From: Aromatoleum anaerobium | GTDB lineage: Bacteria; Pseudomonadota; Gammaproteobacteria; Burkholderiales; Rhodocyclaceae | DNA length: 64,000 bases | Assembly (NCBI RefSeq): GCF_012910705.2 | Contig: NZ_WTVG02000039.1 | Location: 652,183 to 716,182, forward strand | Direction: 5' to 3' | Part shown: in pieces, positions 44,102 through 52,584 of the stretch | Numbering within the stretch: the stretch's first letter is position 1 | How the letters are laid out: every line of letters starts with the position of its first letter | The notes under the pieces: model-generated | Seen by the model: the letters and a program-made list of their open reading frames with translations, nothing else | What the model was told of the DNA's origin: nothing | Databases searched by the model: none | Translations under genes and position numbers: made by a program

Positions 44102-44830
44102 TCAGTTCAGTTCATTCAGATAAAAATGCTCCGCGGTCGAATAAAGGCCGCGCCGCCACTCGACGGGCCGGTCTCCGTACGTATAGGTGACCCGCTCGAC
44201 CGACAGCAGCGGCGTTCCTTCGGGCACTTTGAGCGCCTCGCTCGTCGAGCGGTCCGCCGCCACGGCACGCAGGCGTTCCTGTGCGCGGATCATGCGCAGG
44301 CCGAAACGGGTTTCGAACAGGCTGTAGAGCGAGCCGCTCCAGCTTTGCAGCACTTCCAGCGTGAGCCCCGGGAACACTTCGCCCGGCAGGTAGATCTCGT
44401 CGATGACGACGGGCTTGGCGGCGAATTTCAGCAAGCGCCGGACGATGATGATCGGATCACCGAGTTCGATGCCCAGCATGCGCGACGCTTCCTGCCCCGC
44501 CTTCGCCCGCCAGCAGTCCATCGGCACGCTCTGCGGAGGCGCAAGATCGCCATCCATCGGCACCAGGCGCAGGAAGCGGAACAATGCCCGCGGGTCGTTA
44601 TGGGACGCAACGAAAGTGCCTTTGCCCTGCTTGCGGATCAGCAGATTGTCGGCCGCCATTTCATCGATGGCCTTGCGCACGGTGCCCTGCGAAACGCTGA
44701 AGCGGGCGGCGAGCTCCTGTTCGCTCGGAATCACCTGGCCGGGACGCCACTCGCCAGACTCGAGCGCCTGCAGGATCAGGCTCTTGATCTGCCGGTAAAG
44801 CGGACTGAATGTGGGGGATTCCTGTGCCAT
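44102..44830 (-). CDS. GntR family transcriptional regulator, HutC subfamily
   Basis: A 242-aa regulator. Winged HTH at about 8-75 (LYRQIKSLILQALESGEWRPGQVIPSEQELAARF and VSQGTVRKAIDEM); UTRA ligand-binding domain at about 95-235. It lies between the sdh operon and mdh, divergent from mdh, so it is a likely controller of TCA-cycle genes responding to an organic acid. A perfect palindrome 47 bp upstream of its start is the probable operator and would allow autoregulation and control of mdh. The effector cannot be read from the sequence. Confidence 0.93.
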   Translation of the reverse strand: MAQESPTFSPLYRQIKSLILQALESGEWRPGQVIPSEQELAARFSVSQGTVRKAIDEMAADNLLIRKQGKGTFVASHNDPRALFRFLRLVPMDGDLAPPQSVPMDCWRAKAGQEASRMLGIELGDPIIIVRRLLKFAAKPVVIDEIYLPGEVFPGLTLEVLQSWSGSLYSLFETRFGLRMIRAQERLRAVAADRSTSEALKVPEGTPLLSVERVTYTYGDRPVEWRRGLYSTAEHFYLNELN

Positions 44831-44876
44831 TCGCGCATTTCATCATAAAAATTTTCCAGCGTCCATCATCTGTCTC

Positions 44877-44894
44877 GTGTCTTATATAAGACAC
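44877..44894. promoter_or_regulatory. 18-bp perfect palindrome, GntR operator candidate
   Basis: GTGTCTTATATAAGACAC is a perfect inverted repeat with A/T centre, in the form bound by GntR/HutC dimers. It lies 47 bp from the gntR start and 10 bp upstream of the mdh -35 box. It is the strongest palindrome in this part of the window. Confidence 0.78.
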
Positions 44895-44904
44895 CAGAGG
44901 TGAA

Positions 44905-44933
44905 TTGACATCGGCGATACTTGCTTCTAACAT
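44905..44933 (+). promoter_or_regulatory. Sigma-70 promoter of mdh
   Basis: -35 TTGACA (44905-44910, perfect), 17-nt spacer, -10 TAACAT (44928-44933). It gives a leader of about 110 nt before the mdh ATG at 45050. The palindromic operator lies just upstream of the -35. Confidence 0.7.
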
Positions 44934-45049
44934 CTTTTGGCCCCGGCGGCTGGCTTTACCAGGCACCCGAGTCGAACGCTGAACTGAAATCGCGGGCGAC
45001 AGACCAATCATTCTCACTGTCTTCAATTCGCTTTAGAGGGAGTACTCAC

Positions 45050-46039
45050 ATGAGCAAAGCCCCCGTGCGCGTCGCCGTCACCGGCGCCGCCGGCCAGATC
45101 GGCTACAGCCTGCTGTTCCGCATTGCCAGCGGCGAGATGCTGGGCAAAGACCAGCCCGTGATCCTGCAACTGCTCGATCTTCCCCAAGCCCAGAAGGCGG
45201 TCAAGGGCGTGATGATGGAGCTCGAGGACTGCGCGTTCCCGCTGCTCGCCGGCATGGTCGCCACCGACGACCCGAACGTCGCCTTCAAGGATGCGGACTA
45301 CTGCCTGCTGGTCGGCGCCCGCCCGCGCGGCCCCGGCATGGAGCGTGCCGACCTGCTGACCGCCAACGGCGCGATCTTCACCGTGCAAGGCAAGGCGATC
45401 GCCGAGAACGCGAACGAGAACGTCAAGGTGCTGGTCGTCGGCAACCCCTGCAACACCAACGCCTACATCGCCGGCGCTGCTGCGCGCAAAGTCGGCCGCA
45501 CCAACCCGAACAACTACCACGGCATGCTGCGCCTGGATCACAACCGCGCGCTGTCGCAACTCGCGGCGAAGACCGGTCGTCCGGTATCGAGCCTCAAGAA
45601 GATGGTCGTGTGGGGCAACCACTCGCCGACGATGTACGCCGACTACCGTTTCTGCACGTCGAACGGCGACTCCGTAAAAGCGCTGGTGAACGACCACGCA
45701 TGGAACAACGACGTGTTCCTGCCCACCGTCGGCAAGCGCGGCGCCGCGATCATCGACGCGCGCGGCCTGTCGTCGGCGGCCTCTGCCGCGAACGCCGCAA
45801 TCGACCACATGCACGACTGGGCCCTCGGCTCCGATGACTGGGTGACAATGGGCGTGCCGTCCGACGGCTCCTACGGCATCCCGACCGGCGTCGTGTTCGG
45901 CTTCCCGTGCGAGTGCAAGAACGGCGACTTCAAGATCATCCAGGGGCTGGAGATCGACGAATACTCGCGCGAAAAGATCAACAAGACCCTCGGCGAACTG
46001 GAAGACGAGCGCGCGGCAGTCGCCGACATGCTCAAGTAA
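45050..46039 (+). CDS. mdh: Malate dehydrogenase (NAD)
   Basis: A 329-aa enzyme oxidising malate to oxaloacetate, of the cytosolic/Thermus-like MDH type 2 found in betaproteobacteria. NAD-binding [17 protein letters not shown] (11-27). Substrate Arg residues in [14 protein letters not shown]. Catalytic Asp in [10 protein letters not shown] and His in [11 protein letters not shown]. An AGAGGGAG SD precedes the ATG. It supplies oxaloacetate to GltA encoded across the regulator and is probably co-controlled with it. A terminator follows. Confidence 0.97.
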   Translation: MSKAPVRVAVTGAAGQIGYSLLFRIASGEMLGKDQPVILQLLDLPQAQKAVKGVMMELEDCAFPLLAGMVATDDPNVAFKDADYCLLVGARPRGPGMERADLLTANGAIFTVQGKAIAENANENVKVLVVGNPCNTNAYIAGAAARKVGRTNPNNYHGMLRLDHNRALSQLAAKTGRPVSSLKKMVVWGNHSPTMYADYRFCTSNGDSVKALVNDHAWNNDVFLPTVGKRGAAIIDARGLSSAASAANAAIDHMHDWALGSDDWVTMGVPSDGSYGIPTGVVFGFPCECKNGDFKIIQGLEIDEYSREKINKTLGELEDERAAVADMLK

Positions 46040-46062
46040 CCGTTTCCGGTTCCTTGCGAGAG

Positions 46063-46095
46063 AATGCCGCGGATCGATGCCGCGGCATTTTTTTT
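46063..46095 (+). terminator. Intrinsic terminator after mdh
   Basis: The 10-bp stem AATGCCGCGG (46063-46072) / CCGCGGCATT (46080-46089) with a 7-nt loop runs into a T8 tract. Confidence 0.92.
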
Positions 46096-46157
46096 GATGG
46101 CGGAATGCTGGGCTTCCATCGAGAATCGAGCACCTTCCCAGCCCACGGAGATGTGCG

Positions 46158-47141
46158 ATGCGACACCCTGCTGAGGTCCTGTTCGCCGGCGAAAAACCGT
46201 TTCCCGTCCTTGCCGCAGTCGATCACTACGCCGGCTCGGAAAAACTGATTAGGAAAGCGCTGGCGCTTCAGCACGAAATGGGTCCGGTCTTCGATCTGAC
46301 CTGCGACTGCGAAGACGGCGCGCGCACCGGCGCCGAAGCCGAGCACGCCGAAATGGTCGCCGAGATCGTGATGGGCGGCGACAACCGCCACGGCCGCATC
46401 GGGGCGAGAATCCATGATGTCACGCATCCCCACTGGCAGCGCGATCTGGAGATCCTCATCGCCCGCGCCGGCAGCCGGCTCGCGTTCGTCACATTGCCGA
46501 AAGTGCGCTCCGCTGCCGATGCGCGCCACCAGATCGAAACCCTGCGCCGGCTCGAGGCCGCCGCCCGGACCGGACGGGAAATTCCGGTCCATGTCCTGAT
46601 CGAGACGCACGGCGCCCTGCGCGAAGCGTGGGACATTGCGGCACTGCCGGGAGTCGAATCGCTCGACTTCGGCTTGATGGATTTCGTCTCCGGCCACCAC
46701 GGCGCGATTCCCGGCGCCGCGATGAAAAGCCCGGGTCAATTCACGCATCCGCTCGTCGTTCGCGCGAAGGTCGAAATTGCCGCCGCGGCGCTCGCCAACG
46801 GCGTCGTTCCATCACATAACGTGACGACGGAACTCAAGGATATGGAACTCATCCGTCACGACGCCGAACGGGCGCGACGCGAATTCGGATACCTGCGGAT
46901 GTGGAGCATCCATCCGAATCAGATCCTTCCGATCATCGAAGCGATGCGACCGGATTTTTCCGAAGTCGAAGAAGCGAGTGACATTCTCGCCGCCGCCCAG
47001 GACGGCGGCTGGGGCCCGATCCAGCATCGCGGAAAGCTCCACGACCGTGCCTCCTACCGCTACTACTGGGAGCTGCTGCAGCGTGCACGCTCGACCGGCA
47101 TGGTCCTGCCGGACGAAGGGATGCGCCGCTTTTTCTCGTAG
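46158..47141 (+). CDS. HpcH/HpaI aldolase/citrate lyase (CitE-like) family protein
   Basis: A 327-aa TIM-barrel lyase of the CitE/malyl-CoA/citramalyl-CoA lyase superfamily. Visible are DLTCDCEDGA (metal Asp/Glu region), LPKVRSAADARHQIE, VLIETHGALREAWDIAALPGVESLDFGLMDF (metal-binding Glu and Asp) and a C-terminal region reaching into the neighbouring subunit in relatives. It follows mdh in the same direction but beyond the mdh terminator. No citD/citF is nearby, so it is not a citrate lyase beta chain; a CoA-ester C-C lyase is most likely. Confidence 0.85.
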   Translation: MRHPAEVLFAGEKPFPVLAAVDHYAGSEKLIRKALALQHEMGPVFDLTCDCEDGARTGAEAEHAEMVAEIVMGGDNRHGRIGARIHDVTHPHWQRDLEILIARAGSRLAFVTLPKVRSAADARHQIETLRRLEAAARTGREIPVHVLIETHGALREAWDIAALPGVESLDFGLMDFVSGHHGAIPGAAMKSPGQFTHPLVVRAKVEIAAAALANGVVPSHNVTTELKDMELIRHDAERARREFGYLRMWSIHPNQILPIIEAMRPDFSEVEEASDILAAAQDGGWGPIQHRGKLHDRASYRYYWELLQRARSTGMVLPDEGMRRFFS

Positions 47142-47178
47142 TCCCGGCATGGCAGCATATTTGCCGCCATGATTGCCA

Positions 47179-47448
47179 TCAGCGGCGGCGAAACTGCTGG
47201 GGCGGAGCACCTGCCCCCGCCGGCCGCTCGTCCTTGTGACGGAAGCTGATGCGCGCTTTGGTCAGGTCATACGGAGACAGTTCGACACTGACCTTGTCTC
47301 CGGCGAGGATGCGGATGCGGTGCTTGCGCATCTTTCCCGAAGCGTAGGCCTGTACCTCGACTCCATTCTCGAGCGTCACGCGAAAGCGCGTATCGGGCAG
47401 CACTTCGTTGACGACCCCTTCCATTTCCAGCAGCTCTTCTTTGGCCAT
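47179..47448 (-). CDS. infA: Translation initiation factor IF-1, long paralogue
   Basis: An 89-aa OB-fold protein: [24 protein letters not shown], then [33 protein letters not shown], matching IF-1 throughout. The standard protein is about 72 aa; this one has a 17-residue C-terminal extension rich in Gly, Pro, Gln and Arg ([16 protein letters not shown]). It lies outside the ribosomal protein operon, as the second infA copy does in several betaproteobacteria. A strong AAAGGAAAAGGAA ribosome site precedes the ATG. Confidence 0.93.
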   Translation of the reverse strand: MAKEELLEMEGVVNEVLPDTRFRVTLENGVEVQAYASGKMRKHRIRILAGDKVSVELSPYDLTKARISFRHKDERPAGAGAPPQQFRRR

Positions 47449-47825
47449 TTCCTTTTCCTTTCAATCATCCATCCGGCGAGGGATTTCCCCGCGTTCGCCC
47501 CTCCTCACCCGTCAACCGGACATTCCGCATTCCGGGAAACGCCCGCGCCGCCAGCACCCCCCGCCTCGTGTCGAGCATTGCGAGGAAGCCCTTCCGGCAG
47601 CAGGAGGAAACAGATCCGACACCGCTGCGGCGCCCGATCTGTCGAGGCGTTGAGAATACCGGGACATGGGAGGTTGCACAGGGCGCCCGCTGCGGTCGTA
47701 TATGCCGGCGCTTGGGTTATCGCGGTTACTATACAGGATTACCCCGGAGCTCCCCAAGTGTAAGCAAGAACCCAGCTTCGGCAGAAGGACGCAGAAGTGC
47801 GGGCCAATTCCTTATAATTCGTCCC
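47449..47825. other. Intergenic region, infA / cyclase
   Basis: 377 bp without a supportable gene. It must hold the infA promoter on the minus strand. A TATAAT at 47813-47818 on the plus strand serves the cyclase gene. Nothing else recognisable. Confidence 0.5.
47813..47818 (+). promoter_or_regulatory. -10 box adjoining the cyclase start codon
   Basis: A perfect TATAAT ends 7 nt before the ATG at 47826. Transcription from this box would start at or within 1-2 nt of the ATG, and no SD precedes the ATG, so the mRNA may be leaderless. No good -35 was recognised. Confidence 0.45.
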
Positions 47826-48722
47826 ATGACCCACGCTCAGCCTCACCCGCCGGAACGCACTGTGCTTTTTGTGGATCTCGCCGGGAGCACCCGCCTTTAT
47901 GAACGCGTCGGCGACTCCGTGGCCTTCCGGCTGGTCGATCGCTGCCTGCACGAAATGCGCGCCGAAATCGAACGGCGTTGTGGACGGGTCGTCAAGCACA
48001 CCGGTGACGGGCTCATGGCAGTCTTCGGTGAAGCCGATCACGGGTGCGAGGCGGCGCTCAGGATTCACCAGGTGGTGCGGGAGCTGCCGCTCTCGGCGGG
48101 GCAGAAACTGGCCGTGCGCATCGGGTTTCACTACGGTCCCGTCGTCGAAAACGACAGCGACGTGTTCGGCGACACGGTCAACATCGCGGCGCGCCTGCTG
48201 GAACTCGCGTCACCGGGGCGCGCCATCACGTCGATGGAAACGGCCCGGCAACTCAGCGCCGAGTGGCGCCCGCTGCTCCGCCCGCTGCAGGCACGCAGCC
48301 TGCGCGGCGCTTCGCGGCTGACCGAGCCTTTCGAACTACTGTGCGGCGGAGCGGCGGGCGACCTGACTGTGGTGCAGACGGTCGACTTCGACGCTGAGGA
48401 AAAACCGGAGTTGCGGCTTTATCTCGGCACGCAGTCCCTTGTGCTCAATGCGCAGATGCCCAGCGCGCGGCTCGGCCGGGATCCCTTGTCGGACCTGCGC
48501 CTGAGCGATACCCGCGCGTCGCGCCAGCATGCCGAAATCGAACTGCGCGGCGACAAGTTCGTGCTTGTCGACCGCAGCAGCAACGGTACTTTCGTATTGA
48601 TAGACGGCGAAAAGGAATTCGTGCTGTCGCGTGAGGAAGTCGTCCTCAGGAAACAGGGGCACTTCGCCCTTGGCAGGACGTGCATCGATAATCCGCACCT
48701 TATCGGCTTCGTCTGCATCTGA
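47826..48722 (+). CDS. Class III adenylate/guanylate cyclase with C-terminal FHA domain
   Basis: A 298-aa soluble protein. The cyclase domain covers about 10-185, with every catalytic residue visible: metal Asp17 (FVDLAGSTR) and Asp61 (KHTGDG), base-recognition Lys57, and Asp116/Asn119/Arg123 in GDTVNIAAR. The Lys/Asp pair points to ATP as substrate. The FHA domain is at about 215-290 with LGRD, SRQHAE and SNGTF, the phosphothreonine-binding loops. It would couple a phosphorylation signal to cyclic nucleotide output. Monocistronic; a hairpin-rich repeat follows. Confidence 0.9.
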   Translation: MTHAQPHPPERTVLFVDLAGSTRLYERVGDSVAFRLVDRCLHEMRAEIERRCGRVVKHTGDGLMAVFGEADHGCEAALRIHQVVRELPLSAGQKLAVRIGFHYGPVVENDSDVFGDTVNIAARLLELASPGRAITSMETARQLSAEWRPLLRPLQARSLRGASRLTEPFELLCGGAAGDLTVVQTVDFDAEEKPELRLYLGTQSLVLNAQMPSARLGRDPLSDLRLSDTRASRQHAEIELRGDKFVLVDRSSNGTFVLIDGEKEFVLSREEVVLRKQGHFALGRTCIDNPHLIGFVCI

Positions 48723-48784
48723 GCGCCCCAGGAAACGGCTTTGCCGTTTCCGCCCCCCGCGGGGGGCAAGAAAACCTGGGGCGG
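48723..48784. repeat. Nested inverted-repeat element (REP-like)
   Basis: Three perfect inverted repeats are packed together. An outer pair is GCCCCAGG (48725-48732) and CCTGGGGC (48775-48782). Inside it lie GGAAACGGC-TTT-GCCGTTTCC (48731-48751) and GCCCCCCGCGGGGGGC (48752-48767). The whole can fold into a three-way structure right after the cyclase stop codon. It has no T-run, so it is not a standard terminator; it resembles dispersed intergenic palindromes. Confidence 0.8.
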
Positions 48785-48879
48785 CGCGGCGTTTTCTTGA
48801 GACGAAAGCCGGCGGTCCCGCCAAGCGCCCTGGTTTCAACGATCCCGGCGTTCTGGCCGGGACGTCTGTCGCGGCCGGT

Positions 48880-49347
48880 TCACCCCTGCGTTCTGCGATC
48901 CTCGTCCGGGCCGGCTGAATCTTCTCCGCCTTGCGACTCGGCCTCCTTGCTGCTGCGACGGCCGACGATTGCCTGGAGCGAAATCACGTCCGCGCCCCCG
49001 ATCGGCCAGGGCATCGGCACCCGCATCGAGATGCGCGTCGCTTCCGCTCCGGGCTGATCGGTCTTGCGGCGCAAGGGGATGACTTCGGCTTCGAGATGCG
49101 GAATCCACGGCATGTCCGACGCACGGCGCAGATCCTCCGTTCCGGCGACGGGACATCCTAGTGTCCTGAATCCGGCACTCCAGAAACGCTGGGTTCCCTG
49201 GAGCCACACGTCGAACCATTTCATCCCTTCGAGCATCGCCGATTCCGACCACTTTACCCACAAGGCCGGGTCGACGCCGGGGCGGCCGCCCGAAACACTC
49301 TCCCGTTCACCCGCGCGTCTGCGCTTTTCATCTGTTGCGCTCTTCAT
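48880..49347 (-). CDS. Unknown small protein
   Basis: A 155-aa protein I do not recognise, starting at the ATG at 49347 with a GGAG SD (GGAGCTGCA). The N-terminus is polar and basic. An aromatic helix region covers about 25-65 (ALWVKWSESAMLEGMKWFDVWLQ, shown in part) and resembles the tryptophan-rich amphipathic helices of granule- or membrane-surface proteins. The middle is Pro-rich (PWIPHLEAEVIPLRR) and the tail acidic and disordered. It lies between the cyclase and the ABC export operon. Frame, SD and codon use support a real gene. Confidence 0.6.
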   Translation of the reverse strand: MKSATDEKRRRAGERESVSGGRPGVDPALWVKWSESAMLEGMKWFDVWLQGTQRFWSAGFRTLGCPVAGTEDLRRASDMPWIPHLEAEVIPLRRKTDQPGAEATRISMRVPMPWPIGGADVISLQAIVGRRSSKEAESQGGEDSAGPDEDRRTQG

Positions 49348-49521
49348 TGCAGCTCCGAGTTCCTGGATAGTTGCCCGCAAGCATAAACATTGCGGCTTCC
49401 GCGCGAAAGACCTGATTGGTAACAGGCAAAAGCGGTCCTGCAGCCTGCGCGCTGGAGAACATCTGCTACGCCGTCCCGCGGCAAGCGACGCGGAAGTCAT
49501 CCACGGCGGCGGGCCGTTCGC

Positions 49522-50232
49522 TCAAGCGAAACCCCTGCCCTCGCCCGCTTCCTCATGGGTCACGCCGTCGCGGATGTGATAGATGCGCTTGAACGTGGGG
49601 ATGATTTTTTCGTCGTGGGTGACGACGATGACGGCCGTCTCGAACTTGCACGCCATGTCGTTGAGGATGCGGATGACAGCCATCGCGCGCTCGCTGTCGA
49701 GCGGCGCCGTCGGCTCGTCGGCCAGGATCACCGGCGGGCGGTTGACGAGTCCGCGGGCGATGGCGACCCGCTGCTGCTCACCGCCGGAAAGCTGCGCCGG
49801 CATCGCGCGTGCACGGTGCTGCACATCCAGCGCCGTGAGCAGTTCGAGCGCCTGCGCGCGGGCCTCGGCGTTCGGCACGCCGGCCAGCATCGGCAGCAGC
49901 GCGACGTTGTCGGTGACATCGAGAAACGGGATCAGGTAAGGCGCCTGGAACACGAAGCCGATCCTGTCGCGCCGCAGCGCGCGCAGGTCGCGCACTTTCC
50001 AGCCGTCGTCGTAAATCACTTCATCGCCCAGCGTCATGCGGCCGGCAGTGGGATCGATCACCGCGCCGAGGCACTTCAGCAGCGTGCTTTTGCCGGAGCC
50101 CGACGGACCGATGAGACCGACGACCTCTCCCGGCGCCACGTCCATCGCCACGTCCTTGAGCGCATCGACGGCAGTGTCGCCCCCGCCGTAGCGCTTTTTC
50201 AGGCCTTCGATACGGATACCCTTGCTGCTCAC
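49522..50232 (-). CDS. ABC exporter ATP-binding protein (LolD/MacB type)
   Basis: A 236-aa ATPase. Walker [10 protein letters not shown] (about 46-54), Q-loop [12 protein letters not shown], signature [14 protein letters not shown] and Walker [14 protein letters not shown]. The start is the GTG at 50232, 5 nt from a GGAGG SD. It is the last gene of the tetR-MFP-permease-ATPase operon, 1 bp after the permease stop. It powers the FtsX-type permease. Confidence 0.93.
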   Translation of the reverse strand: MSSKGIRIEGLKKRYGGGDTAVDALKDVAMDVAPGEVVGLIGPSGSGKSTLLKCLGAVIDPTAGRMTLGDEVIYDDGWKVRDLRALRRDRIGFVFQAPYLIPFLDVTDNVALLPMLAGVPNAEARAQALELLTALDVQHRARAMPAQLSGGEQQRVAIARGLVNRPPVILADEPTAPLDSERAMAVIRILNDMACKFETAVIVVTHDEKIIPTFKRIYHIRDGVTHEEAGEGRGFA

Positions 50233-50233
50233 G

Positions 50234-51436
50234 TCAACCTCCGATCGCTTCGGCCGGATCGACCCTGAGCGCCATGCGGATCGCGATGACGCTCGCCAGC
50301 ACACAGATCGCGAGCACGGCGAAAAAGCCTGCGATCGAGTCGAACGGGACGAGCAGCACGTATTTGGGAAACAGCGGAGCCGCGAACGTCGCGGTGATCT
50401 TGCCGACGACGAATCCGATCAGGCCCAGCGCCAGCGCCTGCTGCATGATCATCGCGGCGATCGTGCGGTTGCGTGTGCCGATGAGCTTCAGCACCGCGAT
50501 CTCGCGGATCTTGTCCATCGTCAGCGTGTAGATGATGAACGCGACGATGGCGGCGCTGACGACGGCGAGGATCACGAGGAACATGCCGATCTGCCGCGCG
50601 GAGGTCGCAATCAGCTTGCCGACGAGAATGTCTTCCATCTGCAGCCGGGTATAGGCCGTCAGGCGCTTCCAGCGGCCCACCGACCGGGCGACCTCGTCCG
50701 GTGCATGGCCAGGCTTGATGGTCACGAGGACTGCATTGACGAAAGCGTTGGTGCTTTGCGAGGCGATCACTGCGTCCAGCAGGTCCGGCACGCCCGGACG
50801 GTTGAAGGCCGGATTCGCGCCGGTGCGCCGACGGCTTTGCCAGATCGCGTCGTTGTCCTTGAGGAACTGCGCTTCCTGGGCGTCCTTGAGCGGGATGAAC
50901 ACCATCGGGTCGCCGCTCGACGACACCATGCGCCGGGTCAGCCCCACCACGACGTAATGATTGCGGCGGATCGTGAGGCGGTCACCGACCCTGAAACCGC
51001 TCGCGATGTCGGCGACTGCCTCGTAGTGCCCGCGCGTGATCTGGCGACCGGCGACGAGATAAGGCGGCCAGCCGGGAGTCCCCAACTCGCCGGGCGCGAT
51101 GCCGACGACCATCGCCCGGACGTCGCTGTCTCCCCTGCGGACCTGCATCGTCAGATACGTGACGTTGACCGCCTGCGCGATTCCGGGCATCGCGAGGAGG
51201 CTGCGGTACACATCGTCATTGACGCTGGACGACTCCGCGTAAGGGCCCAGTGTGTCCTTTTGCACGACCCACAGGTCGGCCCCGCTGTTGTCGAGCAGCG
51301 CCCTGCCGTCGTCGACCATGCCGCGGTAAACGCCGGCCATCGTCAGCGTCACACCGATCAGCAACCCCAGGCCGATGCCGGTAAAAACGAATTTTCCCCA
51401 CGCATGGAGGATGTCGCGGCCGGCCAGGCTGATCAT
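50234..51436 (-). CDS. FtsX/MacB-type ABC transporter permease
   Basis: A 400-aa permease with the four-helix layout of MacB/FtsX (DevC-like): TM1 near 15-37 (FVFTGIGLGLLIGVTLTMAGVYRG), a large periplasmic domain to about 270, and three C-terminal helices (about 280-300, 325-345, 365-385). It ends DPAEAIGG, as typical for the family. The start at 51436 overlaps the MFP gene stop (ATGA). With the MFP and ATPase it forms a tripartite-type exporter; no outer-membrane channel gene is nearby. Confidence 0.92.
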   Translation of the reverse strand: MISLAGRDILHAWGKFVFTGIGLGLLIGVTLTMAGVYRGMVDDGRALLDNSGADLWVVQKDTLGPYAESSSVNDDVYRSLLAMPGIAQAVNVTYLTMQVRRGDSDVRAMVVGIAPGELGTPGWPPYLVAGRQITRGHYEAVADIASGFRVGDRLTIRRNHYVVVGLTRRMVSSSGDPMVFIPLKDAQEAQFLKDNDAIWQSRRRTGANPAFNRPGVPDLLDAVIASQSTNAFVNAVLVTIKPGHAPDEVARSVGRWKRLTAYTRLQMEDILVGKLIATSARQIGMFLVILAVVSAAIVAFIIYTLTMDKIREIAVLKLIGTRNRTIAAMIMQQALALGLIGFVVGKITATFAAPLFPKYVLLVPFDSIAGFFAVLAICVLASVIAIRMALRVDPAEAIGG

Positions 51437-52584
51437 CGCGACGCTCCGGGAATGTCGTCGACGATGTCGATCCGGCTGCGCGCAGTGAGCGCTTTTTCGC
51501 TGTACACGACGACCTGTTCGCCGTCCCGGACTCCCTCGAGCACCTGGACCTGGCCGTCGAGGTCGCCGGCGCCAAGCTTCACCGGCGTGAAGCGTGCATC
51601 GCCGTCGACGATTTTCCACACGCCGACCTGCCCCGCTTCGCGGCGCACCGCCGCATTCGGGATCACCGGCGCGGTGGGGAGCGTCGGCAGCGCGATTGTC
51701 ACTTCGGCGAGTTCGCCAATCGGTGGCAACGGCTCCGGCCGCGAATCGAATGCGACTTTCGCGAGGGTCTCCTCGGTCACCGCGTCGGCCATCGGCTCGA
51801 CTCTCAGCACGCGGCCGGTCAACGTCTGCCCGTTGTGGGAGCGCAGCACGATACGCGCGGGAAGTCCGGCGGCCAGCCCGGACGCGCTGATCTGATCGAA
51901 ACGGGCGTTGATCCACAGGCTTTCGGGCGCGATCACTTCGACGACCGGCTGCCCTGCAACGATCGTCGTACCGGGGTCGACGTCGCGAACCGCGACCAGG
52001 CCATCGACCGGCGCGACCAGACGCAGGTTGTTCCGCTGTGCGATGAGGGCTTCGCCGTCGGAACGGGTCCGGATCAGCTCTTCCTGGGCGCCGGACAACG
52101 CCGCGTCGGCGATCTGCAGTTCCTGGTGTTTCGTCGTCGCGAGTTCCTCGCTGATCGAGCGCACGGCGAAGAGCTGCTCATAGCGGCGTGCCTGGCTGCG
52201 GGCGAAAGTCTGACGCGCCGCCGCTTCGCGCAGCGTCGCCTCGGCGCGCTTGAGCGCCGCGCCCTGCGCCCGGATACGCTGATCGAGGTCCACCGGGTCC
52301 ATCTCGCCGAGCACCTGGCCCGCCTTCACGCGGTCGCCGACGTGGACATCGAGCCGTTTCACCCGTCCGGCAAAAGTGGGGCCGATCCGGTACGTGTAAC
52401 GCGTCTGCACGGTGCCGATGCCGAACAGCGCCGGCGTGATCGGCCGGGTCTCGACGCTTGCGACCGTCACGGATACCGGCGCCAACGGGCCCGAGCGCAG
52501 CGCGACGTAGATGAACAGCGCGAGCAGCGGAACGATCACCGCCACGAGGGCGACGGTACGGCCCTGGAGAGGCAGGCGTTTCAT
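51433..52584 (-). CDS. HlyD/MacA-type membrane fusion protein
   Basis: A 383-aa periplasmic adaptor. N-terminal TM near 10-30, then the split biotinyl-lipoyl domain (GRVKRLDVHVGDRVKAGQVLGEMD and NLRLVAPVDGLVAVRDVDPGTTI) around an alpha-helical hairpin (about 100-165), a beta-barrel and membrane-proximal domain. It starts at 52584, overlapping the tetR stop by 4 bp. It links the FtsX-type permease to an outer-membrane channel encoded elsewhere. Confidence 0.93.
   Translation of the reverse strand: MKRLPLQGRTVALVAVIVPLLALFIYVALRSGPLAPVSVTVASVETRPITPALFGIGTVQTRYTYRIGPTFAGRVKRLDVHVGDRVKAGQVLGEMDPVDLDQRIRAQGAALKRAEATLREAAARQTFARSQARRYEQLFAVRSISEELATTKHQELQIADAALSGAQEELIRTRSDGEALIAQRNNLRLVAPVDGLVAVRDVDPGTTIVAGQPVVEVIAPESLWINARFDQISASGLAAGLPARIVLRSHNGQTLTGRVLRVEPMADAVTEETLAKVAFDSRPEPLPPIGELAEVTIALPTLPTAPVIPNAAVRREAGQVGVWKIVDGDARFTPVKLGAGDLDGQVQVLEGVRDGEQVVVYSEKALTARSRIDIVDDIPGASR

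Noticed and set aside
46158..47141. Citrate lyase beta subunit (citE)
   Set aside because: No citD, citF or citC/G/X genes nearby and an aerobic TCA context; a CoA-ester lyase of the same superfamily is more likely.
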